Source of the DNA: Adiantum capillus-veneris
Taxonomy: Eukaryota > Streptophyta > Polypodiopsida > Polypodiales > Pteridaceae
Length of the DNA: 64,000 nt
Reading direction: 5' to 3'
Assembly (NCBI GenBank): GCA_014529385.2
Contig: CM043962.1
Coordinates: 54,455,905 to 54,519,904 of the forward strand
Shown here: positions 23,201 to 35,000 of the stretch, one piece after another
How positions within the stretch are numbered: position 1 is the stretch's first letter
Layout: each line of letters opens with the position of its first letter
Translations under genes and position numbers: made by a program
Notes under the pieces: generated by a model
What the model saw: the letters and a program-made list of their open reading frames with translations, nothing else
The model's database searches: none
Told to the model about the DNA's origin: nothing

Positions 23201-25429
23201 ACACCCTCCACTTTCCGTTTTTCTTAGGAGTGACAACAACGGGAAAGACCCACTCTAAATTCTCCACTGGATAGATGAAACCTGCTACTAGAAGCTTTCT
23301 TATCTCCTTGAGTAAAGCCTGCTCCTTGATGACTCCTAGCCTTCGTAGCTTCTGAACCTTAGGTGTGGCCTCTGGCTTCAACTCAATTTTGTGTTGAACA
23401 GCATCTACTCCACGCACATCGGTGTAGTCTTTAGCAAAAAGCCTAGGAAACTTCCTTAGCACACATTTGAACTCCTCTCTTTCATCCTTTGTAAGTGTTG
23501 TAGATAGCATACCTTCTAGCATTCTTTCATCTTCCACTTTTTGGTTCTCTTGGGAACCTACCTCCTCCAAACCTTGACAAGAGGTATCTTGGTTGGTTGG
23601 CTTAAACCTTACCCCCATGACTTCGATGGAAGACTCCTCCTCAGTAATGCTGCCGCTACTTTCTTCTTCTGAAGTGTTATCGGTCCCGTCTCACTTTGAG
23701 ATGATTCTTCATGGAGCTCCTCTTGGCGTTGCTCCTTCATGTCAAAGACAACCTTCTTATGATTGTCGTTCCTGCAAATTAGCTTTCCACTCTCCCAATC
23801 CTGCAAAGCTCGCATTTTCATTAGCCATGGTCTCCCTAGGATAAATGGGTAACCATTTCCTTTGGTAGACATGACATAGAAATCCACTGCCTTCTTAATG
23901 CCAAAGGCCTCCACAAAAACATTTTTACAAATGCCTACGCACCTAGCCTTGCTATTGTTTTCCATCTTGACCTTAATTTCAGGTGTCTCATGGATGTGCA
24001 TGCCTAGTTTTTGCATGAGTCCCTCTGTCATGATGCAAATTTGTGCACCCCCATCCACTAGACCTTTCCTAACCAATCTCCCTTTTATATAACAATCTAG
24101 CACAGGTGTAATGTCCTCATTCATTTCAGCTTGTGCAATTTTTACAACAGGCACACTCTCTTTTACCTTTCTCCTAGTGCTAACTACCCTTGTTAAATCC
24201 CTCCTAACTTGTGGACATAATGCAAGAAATTGAGGCCATGAGATATCAGGACCCTTACCTCTCATGTCTTCCAACAGGTTGTATGGAGCCATTCCATGTC
24301 CAAGAGGAAAGTCTTGGAGGTTGATACGACGTCGAGTCCTCTTAGCTTCCTTGGTCTCCTTTGCCTTCTTTTCTCGTCCATGGTCACTTTGTGATGTAAC
24401 TCCTTCTTTCTTCTTACCTTTCCCTCGGCCACTCTTAATGCCATTTTCTTCCATGTCAACCTCTCTTGAATTTGTCACCTCTACCACATGCATGTTTGCG
24501 TCTGGCAAAGGTGGAACTCCTTCCACTCCTTGTGGAGGTGGTCTTGCTCCATTTGGCCTTTGTATAAGCCGTGGTTGCTGACTAGTTCCTTCACCTGCAT
24601 TCATCATTGGGTAATTCAAGTTAGGTCTCCCTGGCTCCCCACGGGGCCAAGGACAATTATACATCCCATGTCCAGACTCACCGCAATTCCAACATTGCAA
24701 GAGTCTCCTAGGTCGTGGATCTCGCTCTTCAGACTTCTTTGCTTGTCCCTTTGGACCTACGGCTTGTGCAAGGTGAATTGACAAGCTGCTTAAAGATTCA
24801 TTTAACTTCTCAATCACTTCCGTCGTTACCTCAGGAAGCACCTTAGATGTTGATGCTTGTGACTTACCTTTGGGTCTAAGACCTTCTATTGGAACCTTCC
24901 CCCTTAAGCACTTGAGTTTCCTATATTTCTCAGCAGTCCTAGTTTCAGCTGCATCAAAGGTAGCAGGTGCACCCGCCTCAACTTTTACCTTAAGGTCAGG
25001 AAAGAGTCCGCTTATGAACCTCTCCTTCTTTAGAAATTCTGCACCATCACCAGGGTTAGCAACATTTCATATCCATAGATCCCAAAGACGTAGGAACTCT
25101 TGCTTGTACAAGTAGTAGTCATCTAAGTCTTTTTGCTTATGAGAAACAATGTCTTGCCATAATTTCTGAGTGTTTTGGGGATCAAAGAAGTATTTCTTGA
25201 AACGATTCAAAACTTCCGTGTAATTCCCTTTAACTTCCTCAGGCAAAGAGTCAAACCAAGTGCTAGCATCTTTCCTAAGGACCACCTCAAACATTTCTAC
25301 ACATTCTTGATCAGTTACTATCCTCTTGATACGGCAAGACATCTTGAAATTCTCTAGAAATAATTTTGCATCCTCTCCAGGCTCTCCAAAGAAAAGAGGA
25401 TATCCAGACATTTGGCGTTGGCTCTCCAT
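20239..25429 (-). pseudogene. Gag-Pol of element A2, with five frame breaks
   Basis: It matches the A1 polyprotein throughout. The likely Gag start is the ATG at 25427-25429 (MESQRQMSGY); an ATG at 25507 is further upstream in frame. Breaks compared with A1: stop at 25067-25069 (CGA to TGA in Gag); a deletion of about 10 bp near 23690 between protease and RT; stop at 22053-22055 (AAA to TAA) between the RNase H domains; stop at 21804-21806 (CAG to TAG) in the second RNase H; a 1-bp loss near 21650 before integrase. The open pieces are Gag/zinc knuckle/protease (23609-25066), RT/RNase H (22053-23618), second RNase H (21804-22031) and integrase (20239-21636, 465 codons, with SDNGPGF). A short stretch near the C-terminus is also missing. 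It could move only with proteins from another copy such as A1. Confidence 0.93.
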
Positions 25430-25513
25430 TGAATTGATTTCAAAGTGACGCGTTTTTGTTTTTTCTTTCTTTAAAAGATTTACACAATAATATTTTCTAT
25501 ATTGCAATCTATT

Positions 25514-25966
25514 CTACAACAAAATAAAAATATTCACATCAAATAACCTATGATAATCAATAAGAGGTAGAATGACAGGGTTTGGTGACGCGATAATTTC
25601 TCCTACTCTTTGGGCACCAAACATGAATACCATACGTTGTTGAAAATGGATTTTTCTACTAATTGCAATGTTTACTCTAATGTGTGGAGTGAAATGAAAG
25701 GGAAAAACCTGTATTCCTGGGCGATTATCCATGGTCTATGCATGACCTAATTCTTAAAACAAAACAAAAATATAGACGTCCAAACTAAGGTCGTACCTAA
25801 TGAGAGGCAAAATAAAAGGATTTACTGATGCGTTTATCTCTACCAACCTAAGAGGACCTAAAATTATACGAATTACTCGCTGAAATTGCAACTTAGTACT
25901 AACAATTATGTGTACCTTTTGCCTTGCAATGGGAATGAAGGGATCATACAAATTCTCGTGATTCAT
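25514..25966 (-). repeat. Two homologous small ORFs in the A2 leader
   Basis: Between primer site and gag lie two ORFs of 72 codons (25514-25732) and 70 codons (25754-25966) in tandem, about 234 bp apart. Their products share NPxILPLIxY, DVxIF and EIxAS, and the DNA shows the same tandem duplication. They could be upstream ORFs or only a duplicated leader. I recognise no family. Confidence 0.5.
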
Positions 25967-26021
25967 GCAAGCTACTTGATTATGCTAAAGGTTGAGCCTT
26001 CACAAAACATACACAAGCCTG

Positions 26022-26039
26022 TCCTCAGTGGGGGCACCA
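26022..26039 (-). promoter_or_regulatory. Putative primer binding site of element A2
   Basis: The minus strand reads TGGTGCCCCCACTGAGGA four bases after the 5' LTR end. TGG matches a tRNA CCA end and the position fits, but I cannot name the tRNA. Its first nine bases, TGGTGCCCC, also follow the hairpin inside the LTR. Confidence 0.5.
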
Positions 26040-26043
26040 AAAT

Positions 26044-26302
26044 TGAGGCGGTCCGGGGTGGGCAACAAGAAGAGCAACCTCTAGACACCCTTCAAGGCTC
26101 CCGTGCTGCTCAATGGGGCTGGGGCACAACACAACACAAACCAAAACAACAAACCCACAGCCAAATCCGAGCTACACAAGGGGCACCACCTAGTTTAAGA
26201 GCGAACTAGGACGCAAAAGAGGAGAATCGTTAGAGCAACCCACAAACAAGCAAGGAATTTACACTAACCCTAACACCAATGGAACACTCTCACACACTAA
26301 AA

Positions 26303-26368
<66 letters not shown>

Positions 26369-28705
26369 GGGGGGGGGGGAGAGAGAGAGAGAGAGCGAGA
26401 TGGTGTACAACTTAGCTTCAACTTTATATTTTGCACAAAAAGGAACTTAGAGCTTGCGGAATCAAGTGACAAGATTTGGTTATAGCATCACTAGCACATT
26501 GTCTTAGGGTTATGGGAGCCCTCTCACCATCCACCCTCTTACAATGGTAGCCAAACAATAGCCAATGAATCACAAGCAACAAAACAACAACCTTCAATGA
26601 AACAAGTCACCTTATGAAGCTGAATGAGTTTGCCAAGCCAAATTGGAGGAGAAGCGTGAGCCTTTGGACATGAATTGCACCCAAAACTACCAATTCATTG
26701 ATGTTGGGGTAGATACAACAATGGTAGGAAGAATATCTTCTACTCGCACTCACTCAAACTAGCTCAAGCTTTTCTATGCACCAAGGTGATGGTGTATAGA
26801 AAGCTTACTCTCTCTTTACAACCAAGATAGAACTGGCGTGTGGTACTCTCAATCTAGTGTGAAATGGTATAGTGATGTCTTTTACAAGGAGGAATGGGTT
26901 CTATTTATAGTTTTTAGAAGCCTTGATTAGGATTAAGCCTAATCAATTTTATTAGGAACGATCAAGGATTATGAATTTTTATGAATTTCAAATGAGAATG
27001 GGCTCTCTCTTTTCTCTTGAGTCACATGGATGTGGGCTCAAGTAAGAGAATTATTGATGTGGTGAAAGGAGAGAAACTTCCATGGGAGTGAGTGAATTTC
27101 GTTTACTTGTGCGGTTGCCTACTCCATATGTTGATAGTGTGGGTGCATTTTTAAAAGAGAAGTTAGTTGTTAGTGGTAATAATCACTAGAATTGTTAGAG
27201 ATACATTTACAATGGGTAGGATGAGTTGATTTGATGAAGGAAGAGGGGTGAATTAAAAGAGAATCATTGAGATGGTGAAGCTTTGAAGAAGCTTGAACTC
27301 ACCCTTGTGTAGATTGTGGAAAAAATGACCGCTGGTCTTCTTCTTCTTCTTCGCTTCTTTACGCCGCCGCCACGGTTGACCACCACGTTGAAAAGAGGAT
27401 TTGTTGATGAAAAATCCTCAATTTGCAGAATTTATCATGGTTAAGATGCTGAATTTTAGATATTTTTAGGAGAGGTAAATGAAATTGTAACATAGAAGCA
27501 ATAGAGAGAGACATGGAGAGGGTGTATGTATGTAGAGGTTCATAAAAGAACTATAGGGATGAGAGAGAAGGGTAATGGTGAAGAGGGTGGGAGAAGCCAT
27601 GGAAATTGCAGGTTTGAGTGAGGGAAGGAGAGGGAGGGATGTGTAAGAGTGAGTAGGTGTGTGGAAGGGTGAGAGAAGACTAAGGGCTGCTTGTGAGAAA
27701 AGTGGGTAGACTAGGGTCCACTCAAAAAATCATAGATCACCGTTGGTAGCTCCACAAATCATGAAAAATTTTGAGGTGATTATTCAGAGCGTGGGCTACA
27801 TTTTCTCTTTTGACCACCGCTCCAAATTCGGAGTGGAGATAGGTGCCAAAATTCGCACCAAAAAGCTTGTTTTTATGCCTGCAAAAGTCTTTTAGTGGCC
27901 CCCTCCTTTGTTGAATTTGTACAATGCATCCAAGAGTGAGCCCCTCCTTGGTCATATTATAATACAAAGCATCCAACTTTCCCTTGACCCATGCATGGAG
28001 GAGGATTATCGGTGAATAAAGAAATATATACATGGTGGGACTAGTGTATGGACTATTCATGGACTTTAGCTCAATGAGCACATGGTGTTAGAATAATGAG
28101 TAAAAATAATAATAAAAATATGGAGGAGTTATGGATATGGAAAGATATTGGAATCATATGATATGGTCCCTCCTTGAATTATTTTGGGTGAAAAAGGAAA
28201 AGGTATGCAAGTAAATAATATAATAAACGTAACCAATGAGTAGAAATCAATTTTTTGTTTTCACGAGGGTGAGGGTGAAAATGTGGGAGTGATTTGTATA
28301 AAGGAAAAATATGAGGTTAGAGTATGTACATATTGGCAAAAAATATAATTATGGTGTAAGAGGATGAAAGAAGGTGTACATAGGTTTAATAAAACACACA
28401 CCTAAGTAGAAATATTTAAATAAAATACCAAAATAATTATAAAAAATCCCTATATTTAGGCCATATATACAATGAAATATTTACACACAAAGAGGCCATA
28501 ATATACTTTTATTTTTTTATTTTTTTGGCTCAACTAGCCCAGTGACTAGCTAGCTGAGGGTTTTTAAGAAGATATGGGAAAAGCCCCCTAACTCACACAT
28601 GCCTATGTACAGTGAAATGGTAGGGATAGCCATAGCGTTTGGGTGAATTTGGTAGGGTGGAGTAACTTACTATGGCAATTATGGAGAGCCGAAAAACGGC
28701 TATCA
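26044..28705 (-). repeat. 5' LTR of element A2
   Basis: TGATAGCC to GACCGCCTCA on the minus strand, 2.66 kb. It is nearly identical to the 3' LTR, so insertion was fairly recent. It holds the GA/poly-G tract (26308-26396), the hairpin at 26189-26210 and a TATA box at 26901-26910, which would drive A2 transcription. Confidence 0.95.
26901..26910 (-). promoter_or_regulatory. TATA box of the A2 5' LTR
   Basis: The minus strand reads CTATAAATAG, followed by a run similar to the A1 promoter. It matches 18398-18407 in the 3' LTR. Confidence 0.6.
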
Positions 28706-31111
28706 ATAGCAAGGGCTGAACAGAATCTTCCACAAACACAATGTCTCGTGAAATCAAGATATGCTTTGTTTGCGGACGATACAACCTGTAACCTTTGATT
28801 TCAGCATTATAACCAACAAAAATACATCTGAGAGCCTTAGCATCCAATTTCTTGCGCTATGTTTTTGGCACCATAGCATATGCCAAACAGCCAAAAACAC
28901 ACATGTACTAAATAGAAGGCTTTCTGTCATGCCATGCTTCATATGGAGTAATAGATTCCAAAGCTTTTGTAGGACACTTGTTTAGTACATAAGTAGCACA
29001 CATTATGGCCTCAAGCCAAAACAAATGCGGCAAAGCTTGCCTTTTGACCATACATCGTGCCATTTTTCTAAGTGACCTGTATTTCCTCTCAGCAACTTTC
29101 CATTTTGCTGAGGCGTATAAGGCACTGTACATTGGTTTTTTATACCACGACTAGCTAGAAATTCATTAAATTCATGAGAGATATACTCCCCCCTAGATCG
29201 AAATGGACGGTGCCCATAGTACATTTCGAGACATTTTCAGTCATAGCAGAAATTGTTTGAAGCACATAAAAACTTTGGACTGCACTTTAAGCGGATATAT
29301 CCATGCATTCCTGAAGTAATCATCAATGAAAGTAACAAAGTAAAGGTAATCGCCTAAGGACGGAGTTTGCATGGGCCCACAAACATCACTATGTACAAGC
29401 TACAACTTGCATGTGGCCCTAACTGAACCATCCCTTGGAAACTTTGACCGTTGCATCTTACCCAAAATATAACCTTCACAAACATGTTTGACAGGTGCTT
29501 CAAGAGGCGGCAAAGAAGCAACCATTTCATATTTCTACAAACGCAATAAACTAGTAAAATTCAAATGTCCAAACGTGCATGCCAAAATTTTGCATCTGAA
29601 ATATCCTTAGAACCCACAAGTGCATTTGCAAAATTCTGCCCACACTTGTCATACAAAGTGAGCTTATACATCCCACGACAGAAAATGCGAGATGCAACAA
29701 TTTCATCACCAAAACTGAGATCATGTATTGTACATCTTTCATCCACAAACTTGACTACAAGTCCAAGTCTACCAAGTGCAGATACACACAAAAGATTCTT
29801 CTTGATCCCAAGTACATAAAGTGCATCAACAAGTGTGAAAGAACTACCATTTGCAGCAATAAGCTTCCATCTCCTTGAACCGGATAAGAGGCATTGTTGG
29901 CACCAGTAACTAAATTCCCATGAGGGACAAACCCAAGAGGGTGAACAAATGATGATGTGAGGTAATGTTCTTGGTAGCACCATTGTCAAAATACCACACA
30001 TGTGAATCTACAAAAACTTACATGCATGCATCATGGACATAGGGATTATAAGTGCACTCTGTATTAAAAGCCCATTTGGCATCAACATTAGCATCACAGT
30101 CTCCTTTCACAAAAGACTCAACAATAGCTGCATTTGTAGTGGAACCAGCATTAGTAGTGGAACCAGCCTCTTTGGCCTCTTAGGACACTCCTTGATTAAA
30201 TGATCATTAGCTTTACAACAGTGACAACACATCTTCTTTTTGCCCTTTTTACCGGAACTCCCATACGAATTGCTGCCATCAAAAGCATTAGGAAGATGTG
30301 ATTTACCACTCTAGAAGAACCATGAGAAGTGGCTACATTGCAGTCACCCCTTTTCTTTGAGCATCCATAAAGGCCTATTCAACTGCATGATGTCTAGTCC
30401 TGTTTTTCTAGAAAGCGTCTCTTGCAACAGCAATGTGCATAATGCATCAAACTTAGCAACTTCAAGATTTCCTTAGGTCATAAGTCTCCAAGTACTTGCA
30501 AATATCTAGCAAAGAATCAAGAAGAGTCTGCACAAGGAGACTATATGAAATGACTTCACCTAAAGAAATAAGTTGCTCATTGATATCCTTGACACTAGCA
30601 AGTGTCCATGTCTTCTTCCTCATGCATAATCTTCAACTCTAGCTTTTTACGCAGCAATGCAATTTTTGCTTTACTGTGACTTGCATAAAGTCCATCCAAA
30701 ATATCCTAAGCCTGTTTTGCAGATTTCATTGAACAAATGTGGGGAGTAGTATTGTGCTTAATAGACAATGCAATCAATGCATGAGCATACGCATCTTTTA
30801 CATCCCAACGAGCTTGCTCAACCGTAGGCAAAACAACTCTAGCATCAGCAATCCCTTGCAACAAGACCTGCAACATCCTCAACATTGCCTACATTCTCAG
30901 AACAAGGGCGTACATCAATGCCCTGCACAATATCCTGAACATTGCCTACATCCTCAAAACCAGGATGTACATCAATGACCTTCACAATGTTCCAAACACC
31001 CTTTGAGACAAGAACATGTTGCACCATATAATCCCACATAGGATAATTGTCCCCATCTAATCCGTCCTCGGCAACAAACATCTCAAACACATCTGTGTTG
31101 TTGTCAGCCAT
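28706..31111 (-). pseudogene. Copia-1 gag, protease and integrase, broken
   Basis: Gag starts MADNNTDVFEMF at 31111 with YPMWDYMVQHVL. A CX2CX4HX4C zinc knuckle is at about 30185-30230. A Gag-pre-integrase part with ALYVLGIKKNLL and KFWHARL is at 29561-30001, and integrase with SRGEYISHEFNEFL, YTPQQNG and WLEAIMCATYVLN at 28908-29224, then RCIFVGYNAE near 28820. Stops and frameshifts divide it into at least five pieces. Just after the Gag start is a tandem of GNVxDIVxGIDVxP-type units (30870-30990). Confidence 0.85.
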
Positions 31112-31131
31112 GATAAATGCTACACCTGATG
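28706..31131 (-). mobile_element. Copia-1, 5' half (gag, protease, integrase)
   Basis: Minus-strand continuation of copia-1 on the far side of A2. It starts near 31131 with the leader and gag and runs to the post-integrase region with RCIFVGYNAEIKGYR, where A2 is inserted. No 5' LTR matching 15176-15391 was found; sequence upstream of gag (31112-31450) is unrelated to it and has no clear initiator-Met site. Confidence 0.75.
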
Positions 31132-31759
31132 TGAAATTGCTCGAAAAGAGGAGAAAGAAAGTGCAAACAACACGTGCTATATAGCACAAACCGTAGAAGG
31201 TTCTAAGGGACTTGTTATGCAAAAAACGACACTAATAGAATTTTTGCACAAAATGGAAAAATAGCCTGCACAGTACTGCTTGTATGGAAAGGGAGGTCGA
31301 AATGAGCCCAAATCTGAAATCTGAGCTGCAAACGCTCGCCAAAGCTCACAAAAATCAAAGAAAGTGAGCAAGCATTGTCAAGGTTTTTTTGGATGAGCAT
31401 AAAGCCAGTAGATCATGACAAAAATCTTGCTAACTAGCCTCATGTATACATGTGTACATAGGGCTTCAAGTCTTGGGAGTGACCATGTATAAATTCATGT
31501 ACAAAGGTTTGGTTTTTCCAAGTTTGGGTATTGGTGTTTTGGGTTGTTTCAGTCTCCAAAACATGGTTTTCAATAAGTTTTTTCAGCCGCGCTTTATAGC
31601 TTGTGAATTGGACTTGTACATCATGAGTTATGTGTGTCCAAAGAGGGCAATCTTAGCTTAGAAAGTGGTTGCAGATGCATGCAACAAAGGCAACTGGGCC
31701 AGCTTGGTGATTTAAATTACGAAATGTTTGAGATTTTAAATTTTTGGAAATAGCCAAAG
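31132..31759. other. No recognisable feature
   Basis: Sequence between copia-1 gag and a possible LTR. It holds only short ORFs without recognisable motifs. The lost 5' LTR of copia-1 should be here but does not match the 3' LTR. Confidence 0.4.
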
Positions 31760-32022
31760 TGATGGGCTCCGAGTCGTGCTCTACGGTGTCGCATTCGATG
31801 GCCGGAGTAGTGCACCATGCTCCTGGAAAGTTTGCCTAGAAAGAAGGGTGAGTTGAAAATTTCCTGTGGGGAAAAGAGGATGTCATGCAAGGGTAGGACC
31901 GGGTAGGGCCAAGGGCTAGGACAGACATGCAGTCAAGGGGGTCTCTATGTTTAGCAGGCCAAGGGCCTATATAGAGCATGGATCGGTGGATATTAGCATG
32001 TTCCAGTCCCTTCTGCCTTTCA
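31760..32022 (+). repeat. Possible short LTR with TATA box, followed by a primer site
   Basis: TGATGGGCTCC at 31760 and TGCCTTTCA at 32022 could be the ends of a 263-bp LTR with a CTATATAGAG promoter near 31969. The end is supported by the primer site that follows; the start is a guess. No second copy was found in the window. Confidence 0.35.
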
Positions 32023-32023
32023 C

Positions 32024-32035
32024 TGGTATCAGAGC
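32024..32035 (+). promoter_or_regulatory. Initiator-Met primer binding site
   Basis: TGGTATCAGAGC, the standard plant LTR-retrotransposon primer site, one base after the presumed LTR end. No gag or pol follows, so the element is non-autonomous or only a remnant. Confidence 0.6.
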
Positions 32036-35000
32036 TCAGGGGAGAGCAGCCATGGAGGAGGGGAAGGTACTCTTGTTCTCTTTCTCCCTTTCGATTGCTC
32101 TCTAGATCTTTCTCCCTCTCCATGAAGCATGGAAGTGTGGGCTGGTGGTTTCTCTTTTCTCTCGATCTCTTTCCTCGTTGGCTGTTCGAAGAGCCGCAGG
32201 AAGCAGAGCTTGTGAGGCGGGGCTCAAGAGAGGAGGAGGGGCCACGGGAACAACCCGTTGGCGGGGTCGAAACCAGTGGGAACAACCTCTTGCGGGTGCT
32301 GCGTGCATGGGTGACATGGCCAAAACGAGGCTAAAAGGGGTTGGATGGGAGCATGATGGCAAGATACGCAAAATCCGTCTCTGGACGGGGCCGCGTAGAG
32401 CCACCCATGGTGGGTTCCTTCTCCCTCACCATCGGCGCCCTACTGCAAACGGCAGCCATGTTTTTTGAGTTCTTTTTTTTTACCAAAAAAAAAAACAAAC
32501 TTAGTGCTAATGATCATAACGTGTGATTCCCACCCTACCATCAATTGCAAACGGAAGCGGGCAAGAAAACGAGCATGCATGGGTTGGTGCAGCAAGGCCG
32601 GTGATAATCCATGCAGAAGGTAGCATCGCGGGCAATCGAAAATCTATATTTCAAGGCATGGTCGCATCGGCATGGATTCAAGCACATGTCTCACACATGT
32701 ACTCGGTATCCCAAAGATGGGAGATTTTTTGGCGGCAAACCCTCGTAAGATGCACGTTTTTGAAGAATCAATGAGAATAGCAGTATGGCTTGGGCAAGTG
32801 AGTGATGCTGCAAATAGAAAATTTTCATGCATGTCGAGCAAGTGATGACGTAGATCAACTCTTTGTTGAATTTGGAGGCTGCACAAGGTGCAAGGGCATC
32901 ATGAAGAGAGGGGCAAGGCTCCAAGCCAACGAGACGTCCAATTGCCACGTATGAGGTTGGCAATATTAACGTTTGCAATCTAGGTATGCTTTGTTTTCAC
33001 TAGATATGTATTGTATGCTTTCAATATGGCGTCCTAATCGACATGGTGGTGGATCAACGCGGTCAAGTTTCTTAAAAAAATTTCACGACCTTGAGCATGT
33101 GCACAAGGTAGTATATGGGTATATCGGCCATGCATCAGTAGATTGGAGCAGGCTTTGTATGCCCACAATACATTGGTTATGTAAGCACGTACAGGCAAGG
33201 CCCGTGCCTTGTAGGGAATAGGAATTTCACAAGGCCGACTAGTGATGACCTATCATTTGTACTGTGAGGGAGCGGGAGAAAAGCTCCGTTCATGGTGCTC
33301 ATGTGGAAAGCTTGTGTATCCAACATCATTTGGTTGGGCTACACAGCCAGTGTTTATTCAACCCTTCCGCATGTAAAAGCAAGTCAATCATGGCATGTGA
33401 TTTGTGCATTTAAGATACTCGGCACGATCAATCACTAATTATTATTCCATGATGTTGGCAAGCAATGCTAGGAGAGAGCTCCTAGGCATGTTGTCTACCA
33501 TCAATGCAATCAACCCAGATTATGATCCTCCAACAGAGGAGAATGGATCTGTACCTTTCAATGGCATAGATTTTCTTTGCGACAACATGGCTACAGTAAA
33601 TCTTGTTACGCCATTGTAAATTGACAAGAGTATGTGTTAGCTATGAGCACCAGAATTGCATGCATTCTTATGTGAAGCACGGCTTCCCTTTTGCCATTTG
33701 GCATTGTGGTTTCCAAAGTTGGGACAAACTTAGGGAAACTTGCCCAGTTGTCTGTAGAGTTATAAATCACACGAGGAAGTAGCTACCTCCCTCAAGCAGA
33801 AAATATGGCTATGAGCCAGTTTTAAGCGAGATTTTATTTTGAAAACTCAAGACAATTCGCCATAGTAGGGCAACCAAGCTAGACAATTTCAAGTTTTCTT
33901 GTTATTATACATTTTAACTTTTAAGTTGGTAAAGATTTCCTATTGTACACAGCAAAGTGTTGTGACAACATTAATGAGAAGCAAGGCTTTTACATAGTGC
34001 CAAGATTCTGCCATTGACTTCAACTCAACAACATTGGCACACAGTTATGGGCATTTGGCTACGTGCGGGTATAAGCTCATAGTTTCGTCAGACAACGGTA
34101 AATTGTGATGTATCCATGCTCGATTGTGCAAGGCACTTGTGGTCTCGGCTCAATCTATCAGACCATCAATGTTTCCAAGGGCTTATACCTCTGTGTGCAT
34201 GGCATGCCAATGTGATTGACATAATTCCATCTCATTACTACGTACGCTTTCGCTATAACACTAACTACTCTGTCAAGGTCAAGGTAAGTGAATGATATCT
34301 TAAAATATTTTTTTTATATGTTTATTCATCGGCAAAGTGCCATATTTAAAGTCACCTTGGTACAGTCACAATCACATACAACGTAAGTGGATCAAGATAC
34401 GACTTATGGTACCTCTCTCTACGAGGCCGTGGTACACGTACACTGTTGTACGCTTATCGGATAAGCTATGGCACATACATGGTCTGCACTGGAGTATATG
34501 CAAGGGGCATACAACACATTAGAATAAGCGGTTTCCTTAGCCCAGCATTCTCTCTTTCCAACTTCTCTACGGGAAAGGTAAAACTAGGCATGATTTTGTA
34601 GAAATCTTTCTATGTCAATACGGTAACAAGAAGGGCTAAGAGCCATCTATTTCCACCTATTTTGGAATGGCTAAGAGCCATTGGTTTGTAATCCATCAAT
34701 GATTGCTTTCAATATTGAACAATTCTATTCAGTTGAGGACCCCTCAATTCTAATGGACAAGCACACTTTGAGTGGGAAAATCAAGTTGAGTTTTTGAACG
34801 TCTAAAACTCGTAAGGGCTTATCTCTACCAAGGTGTATAGATGAAGCCAGCATCTCAGATAGCATGGCTATTCACAAAAACCCAAGATTATGGATTTTTG
34901 GATCCGAAAAAGATCTAGTTGTGAAACCATTCCAACTTCAGTGGTTCTCCTATTTTATCTATAGCACTAAGAGTGTCTATATGAGTCCAGTTTTGGGGTA

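Larger units (their letters stand above)
17570..28705 (-). mobile_element. Ty3 (Tat-type) LTR retrotransposon A2, complete, inactive
   Basis: Two LTRs (17570-20210 and 26044-28705) enclose leader, gag and pol on the minus strand. ATAG lies directly outside both ends (17566-17569 and 28706-28709), a 4-bp target duplication. The element sits inside copia-1 pol. The internal region matches A1 but has at least five frame breaks. Confidence 0.95.

Noticed and set aside
30845-30990. Possible CRISPR-like short repeat array
   Set aside because: The units are contiguous coding repeats without spacers, in a plant nuclear context.
31836-32468. Several overlapping ORFs of 100-149 codons on both strands
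   Set aside because: They overlap on both strands, have no domain, and follow an LTR-like end and primer site.
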